Source of the DNA: Prevotella sp.
GTDB lineage: Bacteria; Bacteroidota; Bacteroidia; Bacteroidales; Bacteroidaceae
Reading direction: 5' to 3'
DNA length: 64,000 nt
Assembly: GCA_016281815.1 (NCBI GenBank)
Contig: JAEEJK010000043.1
Coordinates: forward strand, 1-64,000
Part shown: positions 36,410 through 45,350 of the stretch, one piece after another
Numbering within the stretch: position 1 is the first letter of the stretch
Layout of the letters: each line of letters begins with the position of its first letter
The notes under the pieces: generated by a model
Told to the model about the DNA's origin: nothing
The model's input: only the letters and a program-made list of their open reading frames with translations
The model's database searches: none
Program-made: the position numbers and the translations under genes

Positions 36410-37354
36410 ATGAAGATGGAAAAAAATAACCGGCCTCTTTATGCTCACTTGAGCATGTTTTTGGCATGTGCCATCTGGGGACTGATGTCACCCATAGGGA
36501 AAGATGCGATGACACATGGTCTCGACGGCATCGTCATGGTGTCGTTTCGGGTGGCGGGAGGTGCGCTGCTCTTCTGGCTCTCCTCATTCTTTCTTCCTAA
36601 AGAGCATGTCACCACCCGGGATAAGTTCATCTTTGCCGGGGCAGCCCTCTTTGGACTGGTGTGCAACCAATGCTGTTTCACCATCGGACTGAGCATTACC
36701 TCGCCCGTCAATGCGAGCATTGTCACGACATCGATGCCCATCTTCGCTATGCTGCTCTCTTTCCTCATTCTCCATGAGCCTATCACATGGAAAAAGGCGG
36801 GAGGTGTGGCCATTGGATGCTGCGGGGCAGTGACGCTTATCCTCACCAGCCTCTCGGCAGCAGATGCCAAGGTGGGGGATATCCGGGGCGACCTCCTCGT
36901 GCTGGGGGCACAGTTTTCCTATGCCTTGTTTCTCTCACTCTTCAATAAGTTCATCAAGAAATATTCCATTTTTACTGTGAACAAATGGATGTTCCTGTGG
37001 GCCACCATCATTGTCTGGCCTTTTACCGGATTACATGTGGTACAGACTGATTGGGCTGCCGTGAATGCCAAGACATGGATGGAGACGGCTTATGTGGTGG
37101 TCTTCGGTACCTTCATCGGATATATCCTCATCGTCAACGCTCAGAAGGTGCTGCGCCCCACGGTCGTTGCCATCTACAACTACGTACAGCCCTTGGTGGC
37201 TGTCATCGTCAGCCTTGCCATGGGTATCGGGGCTGTGAAATGGAGCCAGGGCTTGGCTGTGCTGCTTGTGTTTGCAGGAGTATGGATGGTGACGAAGTCG
37301 AAGTCAAGGCGCGACATGCTTGAGGAGGAAATAAAGGCTATTCCAGTTGATTGA
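36410..37354 (+). CDS. EamA family drug/metabolite transporter
   Basis: 314 residues with ten predicted helices in two EamA repeats (FLACAIWGLMSPIGK at the start of repeat 1; a second repeat from GDLLVLGAQFSYALFLSLF) and conserved helix-end motifs LHEPITWKKAGG. Members export amino acids, nucleosides or other metabolites; the substrate here is unknown. It has its own long leader. Its 3' end overlaps the convergent minus-strand gene by 17 bases. Confidence 0.88.
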   Translation: MKMEKNNRPLYAHLSMFLACAIWGLMSPIGKDAMTHGLDGIVMVSFRVAGGALLFWLSSFFLPKEHVTTRDKFIFAGAALFGLVCNQCCFTIGLSITSPVNASIVTTSMPIFAMLLSFLILHEPITWKKAGGVAIGCCGAVTLILTSLSAADAKVGDIRGDLLVLGAQFSYALFLSLFNKFIKKYSIFTVNKWMFLWATIIVWPFTGLHVVQTDWAAVNAKTWMETAYVVVFGTFIGYILIVNAQKVLRPTVVAIYNYVQPLVAVIVSLAMGIGAVKWSQGLAVLLVFAGVWMVTKSKSRRDMLEEEIKAIPVD

Positions 37355-38477
37355 TCCGCTGTGTTATCACCTCCAAACTCAATTCTGCCCAATGGTTTTG
37401 GTAATAAGACAATACAACTTCTTTGCTTAGGGAGCGCCCGTCTTTGATCAGTTCATTTGCCACATCCCATGCATCATCTGTATTGTAGAAACCAATGGCC
37501 CATAAAGCCACGTAAACTTGGTGAGGATGACTGTCGGCAAGCAATTGCTGCCTCAACTCTGGACTGCGCAGACAATCTGCTGCCAGACTAAGAATCTCAC
37601 CATCTGAATCTTTTTCTATTCCCATGTCTGTTTTGGGAAAGAGCATGGCGTATAGCGAGGGTGCCATGATTTCTTTCAACTTTTCGTTCTCCTTCATGCT
37701 GTCAATCAAGAACAACATACTCTCTGGAACAATCCCTAATTGATGCTCAAATACCTGACTGACAAAAGATTCAAAATAGTCGTCTTGATGAAGAAAAAGG
37801 TTGACGGTTGATAGAAGTAATTGTGGATTGGCACTCTTCAATATCGGTGTAATAAATATCTGGCAAGACACATCGGAATAATCTTCTTCATCTAATTCTG
37901 CAACCAAAAAGTCGATGATCTTTTGATCGCTAGATACAATCTTTATGGTCAACCATTCTAATATGATATCAATGGTGTCTGGCAAATACCATTCCTCACC
38001 ATCTCCACTATCTTCTATAATACAACTATACATCAATTGCTCGTCATCCCATCCCAAGGCATCCAAGGCAAAAAAATCCTTTATAGCCCAATCAATCGCA
38101 TTCACATGCAAAAGAGGGCGTTTGCCACCAGCAGGCACACAGGTGCCATTCAAAGAGACTGCACAATGCTCTTCTATTTGCAGGAAGTCTTGAAACTGCT
38201 TGAAATAACTGTCCGACAGAATAAATCTTGCAAAACGTCCTACAGGTCCTGCCATCATATCAGCCATCCTGAGGATTTTCTCTGAGTCTAAGTAAGAAAA
38301 CAATACATAAAGAAAATCTTCTTCCAGGTCTTCTTCTGACATCAATTCTTTCTCAAAACCATTGAATAGAGACTGTACATCCTCATCTTGCTCATCTATC
38401 CTTTTATGGAGGTCGCATAGACGATTGCCAACTTTCTCTTGCAATTCTTCCGGTAATTCTACAATGTGTGAATACAT
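37338..38477 (-). CDS. Acidic, helix-rich protein of unknown function
   Basis: 379 residues from the ATG at 38477 (YSHIVELPEELQ follows), preceded by a purine-rich ribosome site; a longer start at 38531 runs into a T-rich promoter area. No signal peptide or membrane segment. The protein is strongly acidic and leucine-rich, with helical stretches such as ELPEELQEKVGNRLCDLHKR and later segments reminiscent of HEAT or ARM pairs (LSLAADCLRSPELRQQLLADSHPHQVYVALWAIG). It is more AT-rich than its neighbours. I do not recognise a family. It is monocistronic. Confidence 0.6.
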   Translation of the reverse strand: MYSHIVELPEELQEKVGNRLCDLHKRIDEQDEDVQSLFNGFEKELMSEEDLEEDFLYVLFSYLDSEKILRMADMMAGPVGRFARFILSDSYFKQFQDFLQIEEHCAVSLNGTCVPAGGKRPLLHVNAIDWAIKDFFALDALGWDDEQLMYSCIIEDSGDGEEWYLPDTIDIILEWLTIKIVSSDQKIIDFLVAELDEEDYSDVSCQIFITPILKSANPQLLLSTVNLFLHQDDYFESFVSQVFEHQLGIVPESMLFLIDSMKENEKLKEIMAPSLYAMLFPKTDMGIEKDSDGEILSLAADCLRSPELRQQLLADSHPHQVYVALWAIGFYNTDDAWDVANELIKDGRSLSKEVVLSYYQNHWAELSLEVITQRINQLE

Positions 38478-38587
38478 ATTTCTCTCTTTCTTTTGCGCAA
38501 ATTTAAGCAAAAAAATGAATGACATCATCATTTCAAAGAAAAATCTCTGTTCTCTGCATCTCCATGTAGACTCCTCAAAAGAAAATC

Positions 38588-38670
38588 CTCTGTATCTCTG
38601 TACATCTGTGTTGCCCTCCCAAAATTAAGCAAAAAAAGAATAAACTCTGTATCTCTGTGTCTCTGTGTTG
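38588..38670. repeat. TCTCTGTG-type simple repeats, copies 2 and 3
   Basis: Two runs, 38588-38613 and 38645-38670, each built from CTCTGT(A/G)T units and ending in GTGTTG, like the one at 1211-1237. They flank AAGCAAAAAAAG-type sequence also seen twice. Confidence 0.55.
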
Positions 38671-38686
38671 AACCCCCAAGTAAAGC

Positions 38687-38828
38687 AAAGAAAATAAAAT
38701 CTTCGCTATTTATTTTGCTTTCCCCTCGCTTAATCGTAACTTTAATTTTCATTGAAGTTACTTCCGCTCGGGAAAGAAAATAAAAACTACGTATTTATTT
38801 TGCTTTCCCCTCGCTTAATCGTAACTTT
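38687..38828. repeat. Tandem duplication of a promoter segment before GH97
   Basis: About 57 bp at 38687-38743 recurs at 38773-38828; the last 37 bases (38707-38743 and 38792-38828) are identical. Each copy contains a -33 TTTG; only the second copy has a perfect -7 box (TAACTTTG), the first reads TAACTTTA. Confidence 0.85.
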
Positions 38829-38829
38829 G
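38799..38829 (+). promoter_or_regulatory. Promoter for GH97 (downstream copy)
   Basis: TTTG at 38799-38802, 19-nt spacer, TAACTTTG at 38822-38829. Predicted start near 38835, leader about 23 nt to the ATG at 38858. The upstream duplicate has TTTG at 38714-38717 and a decayed -7 at 38737-38744. Confidence 0.8.
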
Positions 38830-38857
38830 CAAAAAATTCTGACTAATTATCTTCCTT

Positions 38858-40795
38858 ATGAAAAAAATCATTCTCTTTTTGGTGACATCCCTCGTCAGTT
38901 CGGTGGGATGGGCAGACAACGTGGTGAAAAGTCCTGACGGACACATTACCCTGACCTTTGACGTGAAGGACGGCAGTCCTCGTTACAGCGTGGCGTTTGA
39001 CGGAACGACGATGGTGGCGGAGTCGCCTCTTGGCATCGTGGCCAACATCGGAGACTATACCACCGGTCTGAAACTGACGAAAATGGAGCAGAACCCAGTG
39101 AAGGACAGTTATTCACTCCGCAACATCAAGCAAAGTAGCGTCAGTTATGAGGCCAATGAGGCCATTGCTGTGTTGGAGAAAGACAACAGGCATGTGCTCG
39201 ACATCATTTTCAGGGTGAGCAACCGCGATGTGGCATACCGCTATCAGGTGCATCCCAGACGCGACACCCGCGTGTGCGTGGTGGAGCGTGAGGCAAGCGG
39301 CTTTGTCATGCCGCAGGGGACGACCACCTTCCTCTGCCCGCAGTCGAAGCCCATGGGTGGCTTTGCACGTACGTCACCAAGTTATGAGACGGCATACGAC
39401 ACAGATGTGCCGACAGGAAAAAACGGATGGGGTGAAGGCTATTCCTTCCCTTGTCTGTTCAAGGTCGGTGAAAGTGGATGGGTGCTGCTGAGCGAGACGG
39501 GCGTGGATGGCGCCTACTGCGCCAGCCGACTGATTGGTGAGGTTGACGGCTCTTATCATATCGGCTTCCCCCAAACCGGTGAGAACAACGGACTGGGTTC
39601 GGTGACTCCTGGCATCGCTCTGCCCGGATATACTCCGTGGCGCACTATTACCGTCGGACCGTCGCTGCACAATATCGTGGAGACCACAGTGCCATTCGAC
39701 CTCGTGCAGCCCAAATATGAGGCTTCTCAGACATACACTTACGGCAAGGGTTCATGGAGTTGGATCATCGGCATGGACAACAGTTGCAACTTCGACGAGC
39801 AGCGCAGATACATCGACTTCTCTGCCGCCATGGGTTATCAGAGCGTGCTGATTGACGCGTTCTGGGATCAGCGCATCGGACGTGATCGCATCGCGGAGTT
39901 GGCTGCCTATGGCCGTGAGCGCGGCGTGGGCCTTTTCCTGTGGTACAACAGCAATGGTCATTGGAACGACGCTCCTCAGACTCCCATTGGCAAGATGGAC
40001 CGCTCCGGTGAGCGCCGCCGTGAGATGGCGTGGATGAAGAGCGTAGGTATCAGAGGCATCAAGGTCGACTTCTTCGGCGGCGACAAGCAGCAGACGATGC
40101 AGTTGTATGAGGACATCCTCACCGACGCCAATGACTTCGGACTGCTTGTGATTTTCCATGGCTGTACGCTGCCGAGAGGGTGGGAGAGGATGTATCCCAA
40201 CTATGCCGCCAGCGAGGCGGTGCTCGCCAGCGAGAACCTGCATTTCTCGCAGGACTTCTGCAACAAGGAGGCGCGCAACGCCTGCATCCATCCCTTCATC
40301 CGCAACACGGTGGGCTCGATGGACTTCGGTGGCTCGGCGCTGAATAAGTTCTATGGCGCAGACAACAAACGCGGCAGCAAGAGAATGACGAGCGATGTGT
40401 TCGCTCTCGCAGTGGCTGTCCTCTTCCAGAGTGCGGTGCAGCATTTCGCCCTGGCTCCCAACAACCTTGACGATGCTCCGGCATGGGCCATCGACTTCAT
40501 GAAGAAGGTGCCCACGACATGGGATGAGGTGAAGTTCATCGACGGCTATCCTGGCAAGTATGTCATTCTCGCCCGCCGCCATGCTGACAAATGGTTTGTG
40601 GTGGGTGTCAATGCACAGGAGCAACCCCTCACTGCCACCATTACCCTGCCGATGTTCAAGGGAGGGTCGGCGCTTCAGGTCTATAGCGACGATGCGCAAC
40701 TCAACGGCAGCGTGAAGCAGGTCAAGATCAACAAGAAGCAGCAGATGAAGGTGACCATCCCGAATAATGGCGGTCTCGTCATCGTCAATCCGTAA
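38858..40795 (+). CDS. GH97 family alpha-glycosidase, retaining type (alpha-galactosidase-like)
   Basis: 645 residues: signal peptide (to about 19), an N-terminal super-sandwich (SPDGHITLTFDVKDG, DIIFRVSNRDVAYRYQV), a (beta/alpha)8 barrel from about residue 290 (WSWIIGMDNSCNFDEQRRYIDFSAAMGYQSVLID) and a C-terminal sheet. Asp404 in GIKVDFFGGD takes the place of the nucleophile in retaining GH97 alpha-galactosidases; inverting SusB-type alpha-glucosidases lack it. I therefore favour alpha-galactosidase or another retaining alpha-glycosidase in the periplasm. It is alone, with a duplicated promoter and a clear terminator. Confidence 0.9.
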   Translation: MKKIILFLVTSLVSSVGWADNVVKSPDGHITLTFDVKDGSPRYSVAFDGTTMVAESPLGIVANIGDYTTGLKLTKMEQNPVKDSYSLRNIKQSSVSYEANEAIAVLEKDNRHVLDIIFRVSNRDVAYRYQVHPRRDTRVCVVEREASGFVMPQGTTTFLCPQSKPMGGFARTSPSYETAYDTDVPTGKNGWGEGYSFPCLFKVGESGWVLLSETGVDGAYCASRLIGEVDGSYHIGFPQTGENNGLGSVTPGIALPGYTPWRTITVGPSLHNIVETTVPFDLVQPKYEASQTYTYGKGSWSWIIGMDNSCNFDEQRRYIDFSAAMGYQSVLIDAFWDQRIGRDRIAELAAYGRERGVGLFLWYNSNGHWNDAPQTPIGKMDRSGERRREMAWMKSVGIRGIKVDFFGGDKQQTMQLYEDILTDANDFGLLVIFHGCTLPRGWERMYPNYAASEAVLASENLHFSQDFCNKEARNACIHPFIRNTVGSMDFGGSALNKFYGADNKRGSKRMTSDVFALAVAVLFQSAVQHFALAPNNLDDAPAWAIDFMKKVPTTWDEVKFIDGYPGKYVILARRHADKWFVVGVNAQEQPLTATITLPMFKGGSALQVYSDDAQLNGSVKQVKINKKQQMKVTIPNNGGLVIVNP

Positions 40796-40815
40796 TCGGT
40801 CATTCCCATATTCAG

Positions 40816-40853
40816 CATGGCAGTCTCTCTCTCAGAGGCTGCCATGTTTTTTT
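40816..40853 (+). terminator. Terminator after GH97
   Basis: CATGGCAG (40816-40823) pairs with CTGCCATG (40839-40846), 15-nt loop, followed by seven T. Confidence 0.85.
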
Positions 40854-40922
40854 GTAATCGTTAATGAAGCACAATTAATCCCAAAAAAGTTGGAAGAAAG
40901 CATGTGTTGTTGAGAAAAAGAA

Positions 40923-40930
40923 TAAATTTG
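40923..40930 (+). promoter_or_regulatory. -7 element for the DUF4139 gene
   Basis: TAAATTTG, 31 bases before the ATG at 40962. No properly spaced -33 box. Confidence 0.5.
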
Positions 40931-40961
40931 TGCAATCAAACTATTCAAACCAAAACTGAAG

Positions 40962-42881
40962 ATGATGAAATCAAGATTATTCCTATTGTTGGCATTCATG
41001 ATGATGGGCATGGGCATCCAGGCGGCAGAAAAACATGAGGCTCTCATCAAGCATGTGACAGTTTTCACCAACGGTGCGCAGGTGGAGCGCACCCAGTCGC
41101 TTAATCTTACAGCGGGCGAACAGGTCGTCACGTTCACCGGCTTGTCTCCCTATACAGATACGAAAAGCATACAGATGCGGGTAAAAGGCAAACTGACCGT
41201 CATCGGCGTGAACTACCGCAAGGCGCATCCCGACAGTGTGAAGCAGGTGAGACAACTGAAAGAGGCTCAGCAGAAAGTGAAGGCTGCAGAGGACCAGGAG
41301 AACCAGTTGAAGGCTCAGCGTGAGGTGGTGGAGTCACAGTCGGAAATGGTGAAGACCAATTGTTCTGTGGGCAACCGCACGGCGGTCACACCACTGGCTG
41401 GTATCAAGGAAATCAACAACTACTACTCCCAGGAACTGCTCTCACTGAAGAAAAAACTCATCTCCATCGATGAGGATCTTGGAAAGGTGAGGGAGGAGAA
41501 GCAAAAGTTGGAGCAGAAAGCAGACTCCATCGGGCACCTGCGTCTTGAGACTGTGACCGAGGTGGATGTGAAGGTCAGCGTGCCTCAGGCTTGTCGCGCT
41601 GAGTTCGACCTTTCTTATTACGTGAAGAATGCGGGTTGGTATCCCACCTATGATGTCAGGTCGGAGGGCATCTCGCATCCCCTGCAACTCTCCTATAAGG
41701 CCAACGTCTTCCAAAACACCAGGGAAAAATGGAACAATGTGATGGTGACGCTTTCCTCTGCCAACCCCAACCGCTCGAATGTGGCTCCCGAACTGCGCAC
41801 GTATTGGCTCGACTATGGGCGTCAGGCGCCTCGCTATGACCAGAGTGACGAAGAGAGCGGCGTCTCTGGACTGGTGACGGATGAGTCGGGAAGTCCGCTC
41901 ATCGGTGCTACCGTGATGGTGGTGGGAACAAAACTCGGCACTGTGACCGATTTTGAAGGTCACTATTCCATTACTTTGCCTAAGGACAAGAGGCAGTTGC
42001 GGTTCTCCTTCGTCGGTTATGAACAGCAGACAAGGCGTGCGAATGGTCCGACCCTGAATGTCAGGATGAGAGAGGATGCCGCTTCTCTCAATGAGGTTGA
42101 GGTGGTGGGATATGCCACAGCAGATGCTCTCCAGGGGAGAGTCGCCGGTTTGCAAGTCAGCAACTCATCAAAGAAAAAAGAGAGAATGTCAATGACAGCA
42201 GGAGCCAAGGAGATGCCGGAGATGGAGGCGCTGGAGGAAAGTGCGATGATGGATGTGCAGGAACAGAAGGCTCAGTTTGGCTATGAGTTCGATATCCGGC
42301 AACCGCTCACGCTGCTTTCCAATGGCAAGGTGACCGTTACAGAGATTGCACGTTATGAGTTGCCTGCCACCTACCAGTATGTGGGCATCCCAAGAGCGGA
42401 TAAAGATGCCTTCCTCGTGGCAGATGCCACAGGGTGGGAGAATGTCAACTTGCTCGAAGGTGAGGCCAACGTGTATTTCGATAATGCCTTCGTGGGCAAG
42501 ACCATCTTGGATCCCAGCGAGATGGGCGACACCCTCCACTTCTCTTTGGGACGGGACAACAGCATCCGTATCCAGCGCACCAAGGTGGCGGATAAATCGA
42601 CTCGCAAACTGCTTGCTTCCTCTCAGGAGCAGAACATGACCTGGCGCATCACGGTGAAGAACACGCGCAACGAGGCGGTCGCCCTGACGCTCAAGGACCA
42701 GATACCCGTTTCCCAGAATTCCGGCATCACCGTGACGACTGAGGAATTGAGTGGCGGAAAACTGGATAAGGAGAAGGGCATCGTCACTTGGCAACTCAGT
42801 CTCATGCCCAATGAGCAGAAGGAACTGATGGTGGAATATAAGGTGAAATATCCCAAGAACCGCCGTCTGGTTGTGGAGTGA
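40962..42881 (+). CDS. DUF4139 (MuiA-like) secreted protein with an inserted SusC-like segment
   Basis: 639 residues (a second ATG is codon 2). Signal peptide (to about 21), a DUF4140-type start (ALIKHVTVFTNGAQVERTQSLNLTAGEQ), a coiled-coil hairpin (about 90-195), then the DUF4139 beta domain (FDLSYYVKNAGWYPTYDVR, DIRQPLTLLSNGKVTVTEIARYELPATYQY) to the end (LVVE). Between the two halves of DUF4139, residues about 300-405 carry a CarboxypepD_reg-like domain (SGLVTDESGSPLIGATVMVVG) and a short piece like the start of a SusC plug (LNEVEVVGYATADALQGRVAGLQVS). Relatives are annotated as mucoidy inhibitor A; the true role is unknown. It is followed by a small Spy-like gene. Confidence 0.82.
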   Translation: MMKSRLFLLLAFMMMGMGIQAAEKHEALIKHVTVFTNGAQVERTQSLNLTAGEQVVTFTGLSPYTDTKSIQMRVKGKLTVIGVNYRKAHPDSVKQVRQLKEAQQKVKAAEDQENQLKAQREVVESQSEMVKTNCSVGNRTAVTPLAGIKEINNYYSQELLSLKKKLISIDEDLGKVREEKQKLEQKADSIGHLRLETVTEVDVKVSVPQACRAEFDLSYYVKNAGWYPTYDVRSEGISHPLQLSYKANVFQNTREKWNNVMVTLSSANPNRSNVAPELRTYWLDYGRQAPRYDQSDEESGVSGLVTDESGSPLIGATVMVVGTKLGTVTDFEGHYSITLPKDKRQLRFSFVGYEQQTRRANGPTLNVRMREDAASLNEVEVVGYATADALQGRVAGLQVSNSSKKKERMSMTAGAKEMPEMEALEESAMMDVQEQKAQFGYEFDIRQPLTLLSNGKVTVTEIARYELPATYQYVGIPRADKDAFLVADATGWENVNLLEGEANVYFDNAFVGKTILDPSEMGDTLHFSLGRDNSIRIQRTKVADKSTRKLLASSQEQNMTWRITVKNTRNEAVALTLKDQIPVSQNSGITVTTEELSGGKLDKEKGIVTWQLSLMPNEQKELMVEYKVKYPKNRRLVVE

Positions 42882-43031
42882 TGTGTGTTTCACAAAAAAT
42901 GTAAAGTTTTGCAATGGAATGATAAAAAGATAGTTTTTTCCAGTTCTGATTAAACTAATTGTTACTTTCTGCATCAAATAAGCAGAAAATGATAAAAACT
43001 AATTCATTCCAACTAACAAAAAAACAAACGT

Positions 43032-43583
43032 ATGAAAAAATTAATGATGATCGCTGTCATGGCTGTGGCCCTTTCGCTCAATGCCAATGCACAACAGGAG
43101 AACCCCCAGATGGGACAGCGGATGGACAGATCCGAAATGATTAAGATGCGCACAGAGGCGATAGCCAAGCAATATGGTCTTGATGAGGCTCAGCAGGAGA
43201 AACTGCTTGAACTCAACAAACAATACCCTGAAGCCATGCCAAGGATGGGCATGAGAGGCCCGAGACCCGGTATGGGCAACAGACCTGGTGGCCCGCAAGG
43301 AGCACCGGGTGAGAACGGACAGCGCCCACCGAGAATGAGACAGGGTGGTGGCCAGCCAGGACAGGGATTCGGACGTGGCGGTGGCCCCAGAGGCCCCAGA
43401 GGCGGTTTCAGAATGCCGGACCCGGAGACCATGGAGAAGTACAACGCTCAACTCAAGGAAATCATGACCGAGGAGCAGTTCAACAAGTACCAGGCTGACC
43501 AGGAAGAGGCACGCAAGCGTTTCATGGAGCGTATGCAGCAGATGCAGCAGATGCAGCAGATGCAACAGCAGCAGAATCAGTAA
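43032..43583 (+). CDS. Small periplasmic Spy/DUF4890-like protein
   Basis: 183 residues. Signal peptide (ends NANAQ), an alpha-helical part (RSEMIKMRTEAIAKQYGLDEAQQEKLLELNKQYPE), a Gly/Pro/Arg-rich middle (about 70-130) and a second helix (MEKYNAQLKEIMTEEQFNKYQADQEEARKR) ending in a Met-Gln repeat (QQMQQMQQM...). The helix pattern with LDEAQQEKL and LTEEQF-type motifs resembles CpxP/Spy chaperones and Bacteroidota DUF4890 proteins. The C-terminal MQQ repeat is coded by a 9-nt tandem repeat and could vary in length. A hairpin at 43645-43669 follows. Confidence 0.65.
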   Translation: MKKLMMIAVMAVALSLNANAQQENPQMGQRMDRSEMIKMRTEAIAKQYGLDEAQQEKLLELNKQYPEAMPRMGMRGPRPGMGNRPGGPQGAPGENGQRPPRMRQGGGQPGQGFGRGGGPRGPRGGFRMPDPETMEKYNAQLKEIMTEEQFNKYQADQEEARKRFMERMQQMQQMQQMQQQQNQ

Positions 43584-43644
43584 GAAAAGTTTGGTTTTAG
43601 TAATATATAGACGATTTTTAGGTAGTTATTGATTCAGGACAACA

Positions 43645-43676
43645 GAGCCACCTTGTCATAGGGTGGCTCATTTCTC
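43645..43676 (+). terminator. Terminator-like hairpin after the Spy-like gene
   Basis: Perfect GAGCCACC (43645-43652) / GGTGGCTC (43662-43669); weak T tract. Confidence 0.6.
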
Positions 43677-43706
43677 GTTGATAATAAGACTCCCTATATC
43701 ATCTTA

Positions 43707-43797
43707 TAATATTATAATATCTATATCATCTATAACATCTATATCATCTATATCATCTATATCATCTATCATATCTATATCATCTATATCATCTATA
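43707..43797. repeat. 9-nt tandem repeat (ATATCATCT) before the aldo/keto reductase gene
   Basis: About ten units of ATATCATCT with small deletions, ending 25 bases before the start codon at 43823. A frame through it encodes only Ile/Ser and is not a gene. Confidence 0.85.
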
Positions 43798-43822
43798 AAA
43801 AACTCTATACCCCTACATCACT

Positions 43823-45175
43823 ATGGACAAGAAAAAACACAACATCAACCGACGCGAGTTCCTCAAAAGACTGGGACTCGGTGCTGGTTCGGCCTTTGCC
43901 TTGATGACCTTAGAACCTTTCTCAGCCTTGGCGGGCGAAAAACAAATCAAGAGTGCGGACAACAAGATGACCTACCGTATCCAGCATGGTTCGGGTGAAC
44001 AGGTGTCCCTGCTCGGATTTGGAATGATGAGACTGCCCAACAACCAGGAACAGGTCAACGAACTGGTAGACTATGCCATCGCACATGGCGTCAATTACTT
44101 CGACACCGCACCGATGTATATGGGAGGACAGTCGGAAGTGCTGACAGGCAATGCACTTGCTCGCTACCCTCGTGAGAAATACATGGTGGCAACTAAGATG
44201 TCCAACCAAAGTCCACAGATGTGGAACTTGGAGGCGGCCAAGAATATGTTTGAGCAGTCGCTCCAAAGACTCAGAGTGGATTATATCGACTATTACCTAC
44301 TGCATGGTATAGGAGGCGGCGGCGTGGACAACCTGCACCAGCGTTTCCTCGACAATGGCATCCTCGACTATATTCTCGAACAGCGCAAGGCGGGACGCAT
44401 CAAGCATCTGGGCTTTTCCTATCATGGCGACGTGAGAGCGTTTGACTGGCTACTCGACCGCCAAGAGGAGTATCATTGGGACTTCGCACAGATTCAGATG
44501 AACTTCCTGGATTGGCGTCATGCTTCCATCAGGGGAGGACGCCGGCATGATGCCGATGCTGAGTATCTGTACAACAAATGCGAGAAAACGGGCGTACAGT
44601 GTGTGATCATGGAACCGCTCCGGGGTGGTGCTCTGGGGAAGGTCTCTTCCGAACTGATGGATCAACTGAAGGCCATGCACCCTGATGACAGTCCCGCTCG
44701 ATGGGCTTTCCGGTGGGTAGGGTCTTATCCCAATATCCTCACTGCACTGAGTGGCATGAACAGAATGGATCACCTGGTGGAGAACGTGGCGACCTTCTCG
44801 CCGCTTGATCCTTGTACAGAGGCAGAGAAAGCACTGCTGGCCACTATCGCCGATAAGATGGCTGGATTCCCCACCATCCCCTGCACTACCTGTGCATACT
44901 GCATGCCTTGTCCCTATGGCGTGGACATCCCAGGCAACTTCGCTTACTATAATGAGGCGGTGAACGAGCATTTGTTGCCTCTGCCCGAAAAGACTGCGGC
45001 TGACTATAAAGAGAAAAAGCAGAAATTCATCGATGGATATGAGAAAGCCTTGGCTGACCAGAAGACATGGGCACAACGATGTGAGGACTGCGAAGCCTGT
45101 CTGTCAAAATGCCCCCAGCAGATACGTATTCCCAATCAGATGGCACGTATCGTGGAAACACTGAGGTCAAGATGA
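43823..45175 (+). CDS. TAT-exported aldo/keto reductase with ferredoxin-like C-terminus
   Basis: 450 residues. A twin-arginine signal (NRREFLKRLG, then AFALMTLEPFSALA) sends the folded protein to the periplasm. The (beta/alpha)8 AKR domain has Asp and Tyr in NYFDTAPMYMGG, Lys in VATKM and His in YYLLHG, the AKR tetrad. The C-terminus has CTTCAYCMPCPYG and CEDCEACLSKCP, eight or so Cys able to hold iron-sulfur clusters. Proteins with this layout are common in Bacteroidota and are annotated as oxidoreductases; the substrate is unknown. It has a repeat-rich upstream region and a perfect terminator. Confidence 0.88.
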   Translation: MDKKKHNINRREFLKRLGLGAGSAFALMTLEPFSALAGEKQIKSADNKMTYRIQHGSGEQVSLLGFGMMRLPNNQEQVNELVDYAIAHGVNYFDTAPMYMGGQSEVLTGNALARYPREKYMVATKMSNQSPQMWNLEAAKNMFEQSLQRLRVDYIDYYLLHGIGGGGVDNLHQRFLDNGILDYILEQRKAGRIKHLGFSYHGDVRAFDWLLDRQEEYHWDFAQIQMNFLDWRHASIRGGRRHDADAEYLYNKCEKTGVQCVIMEPLRGGALGKVSSELMDQLKAMHPDDSPARWAFRWVGSYPNILTALSGMNRMDHLVENVATFSPLDPCTEAEKALLATIADKMAGFPTIPCTTCAYCMPCPYGVDIPGNFAYYNEAVNEHLLPLPEKTAADYKEKKQKFIDGYEKALADQKTWAQRCEDCEACLSKCPQQIRIPNQMARIVETLRSR

Positions 45176-45206
45176 CAACAACTAAAAAAGCACTAACTCC
45201 AATAAA

Positions 45207-45345
45207 TGACAAAAGGTGTGCCTCTCCGGCACACCTTTTAATTCTTCATTGCCTCACGGCAACGTGAATGTCGCAAATTTTTAAGCATAACCTAAAATAA
45301 CCTACTAAAGCAAATCTAACATGAAACAATGGCTGTTTCTTTCTA
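45207..45345 (-). ncRNA. Candidate minus-strand small RNA or micro-gene
   Basis: A perfect promoter on the minus strand (45351-45382) points into a 140-nt stretch with no annotated gene, ending at the strong hairpin 45211-45239. Inside, a small hairpin TTGCC-GTGA-GGCAA is formed. An open frame of 16 codons (MLKNLRHSRCREAMKN) ends just before the terminator; it may be chance. It lies between the aldo/keto reductase and the xylan operon and could act on either. No family recognised. Confidence 0.5.
45211..45241. terminator. Bidirectional terminator between the reductase and the minus-strand RNA
   Basis: Perfect 12-bp stem AAAAGGTGTGCC (45211-45222) / 45228-45239, 5-nt loop, with T4 at the end in each direction. 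It serves the reductase on the plus strand and would end a leftward transcript from the promoter at 45351-45382. Confidence 0.85.
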
Positions 45346-45350
45346 CGATG

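Noticed and set aside
5815..37354. Meaningful 17-base 3' overlaps of convergent genes at 5815-5831 and 37338-37354
   Set aside because: The equal length is probably chance; the overlapped sequences and gene families are unrelated.
38528..38752. 74-residue minus-strand frame upstream of GH97
   Set aside because: It is made of the TCTCTGTG simple repeats and the duplicated promoter segment; no ribosome site or conserved domain.
43707..43797. CRISPR-like array
   Set aside because: Units are 9 nt and directly adjoining, without unique spacers; no cas genes in the window.
43663..43998. Open frame rich in Ile and Ser across the 9-nt repeat
   Set aside because: It is a translation of the tandem repeat and continues out of frame into the reductase gene; no ribosome site or domain.
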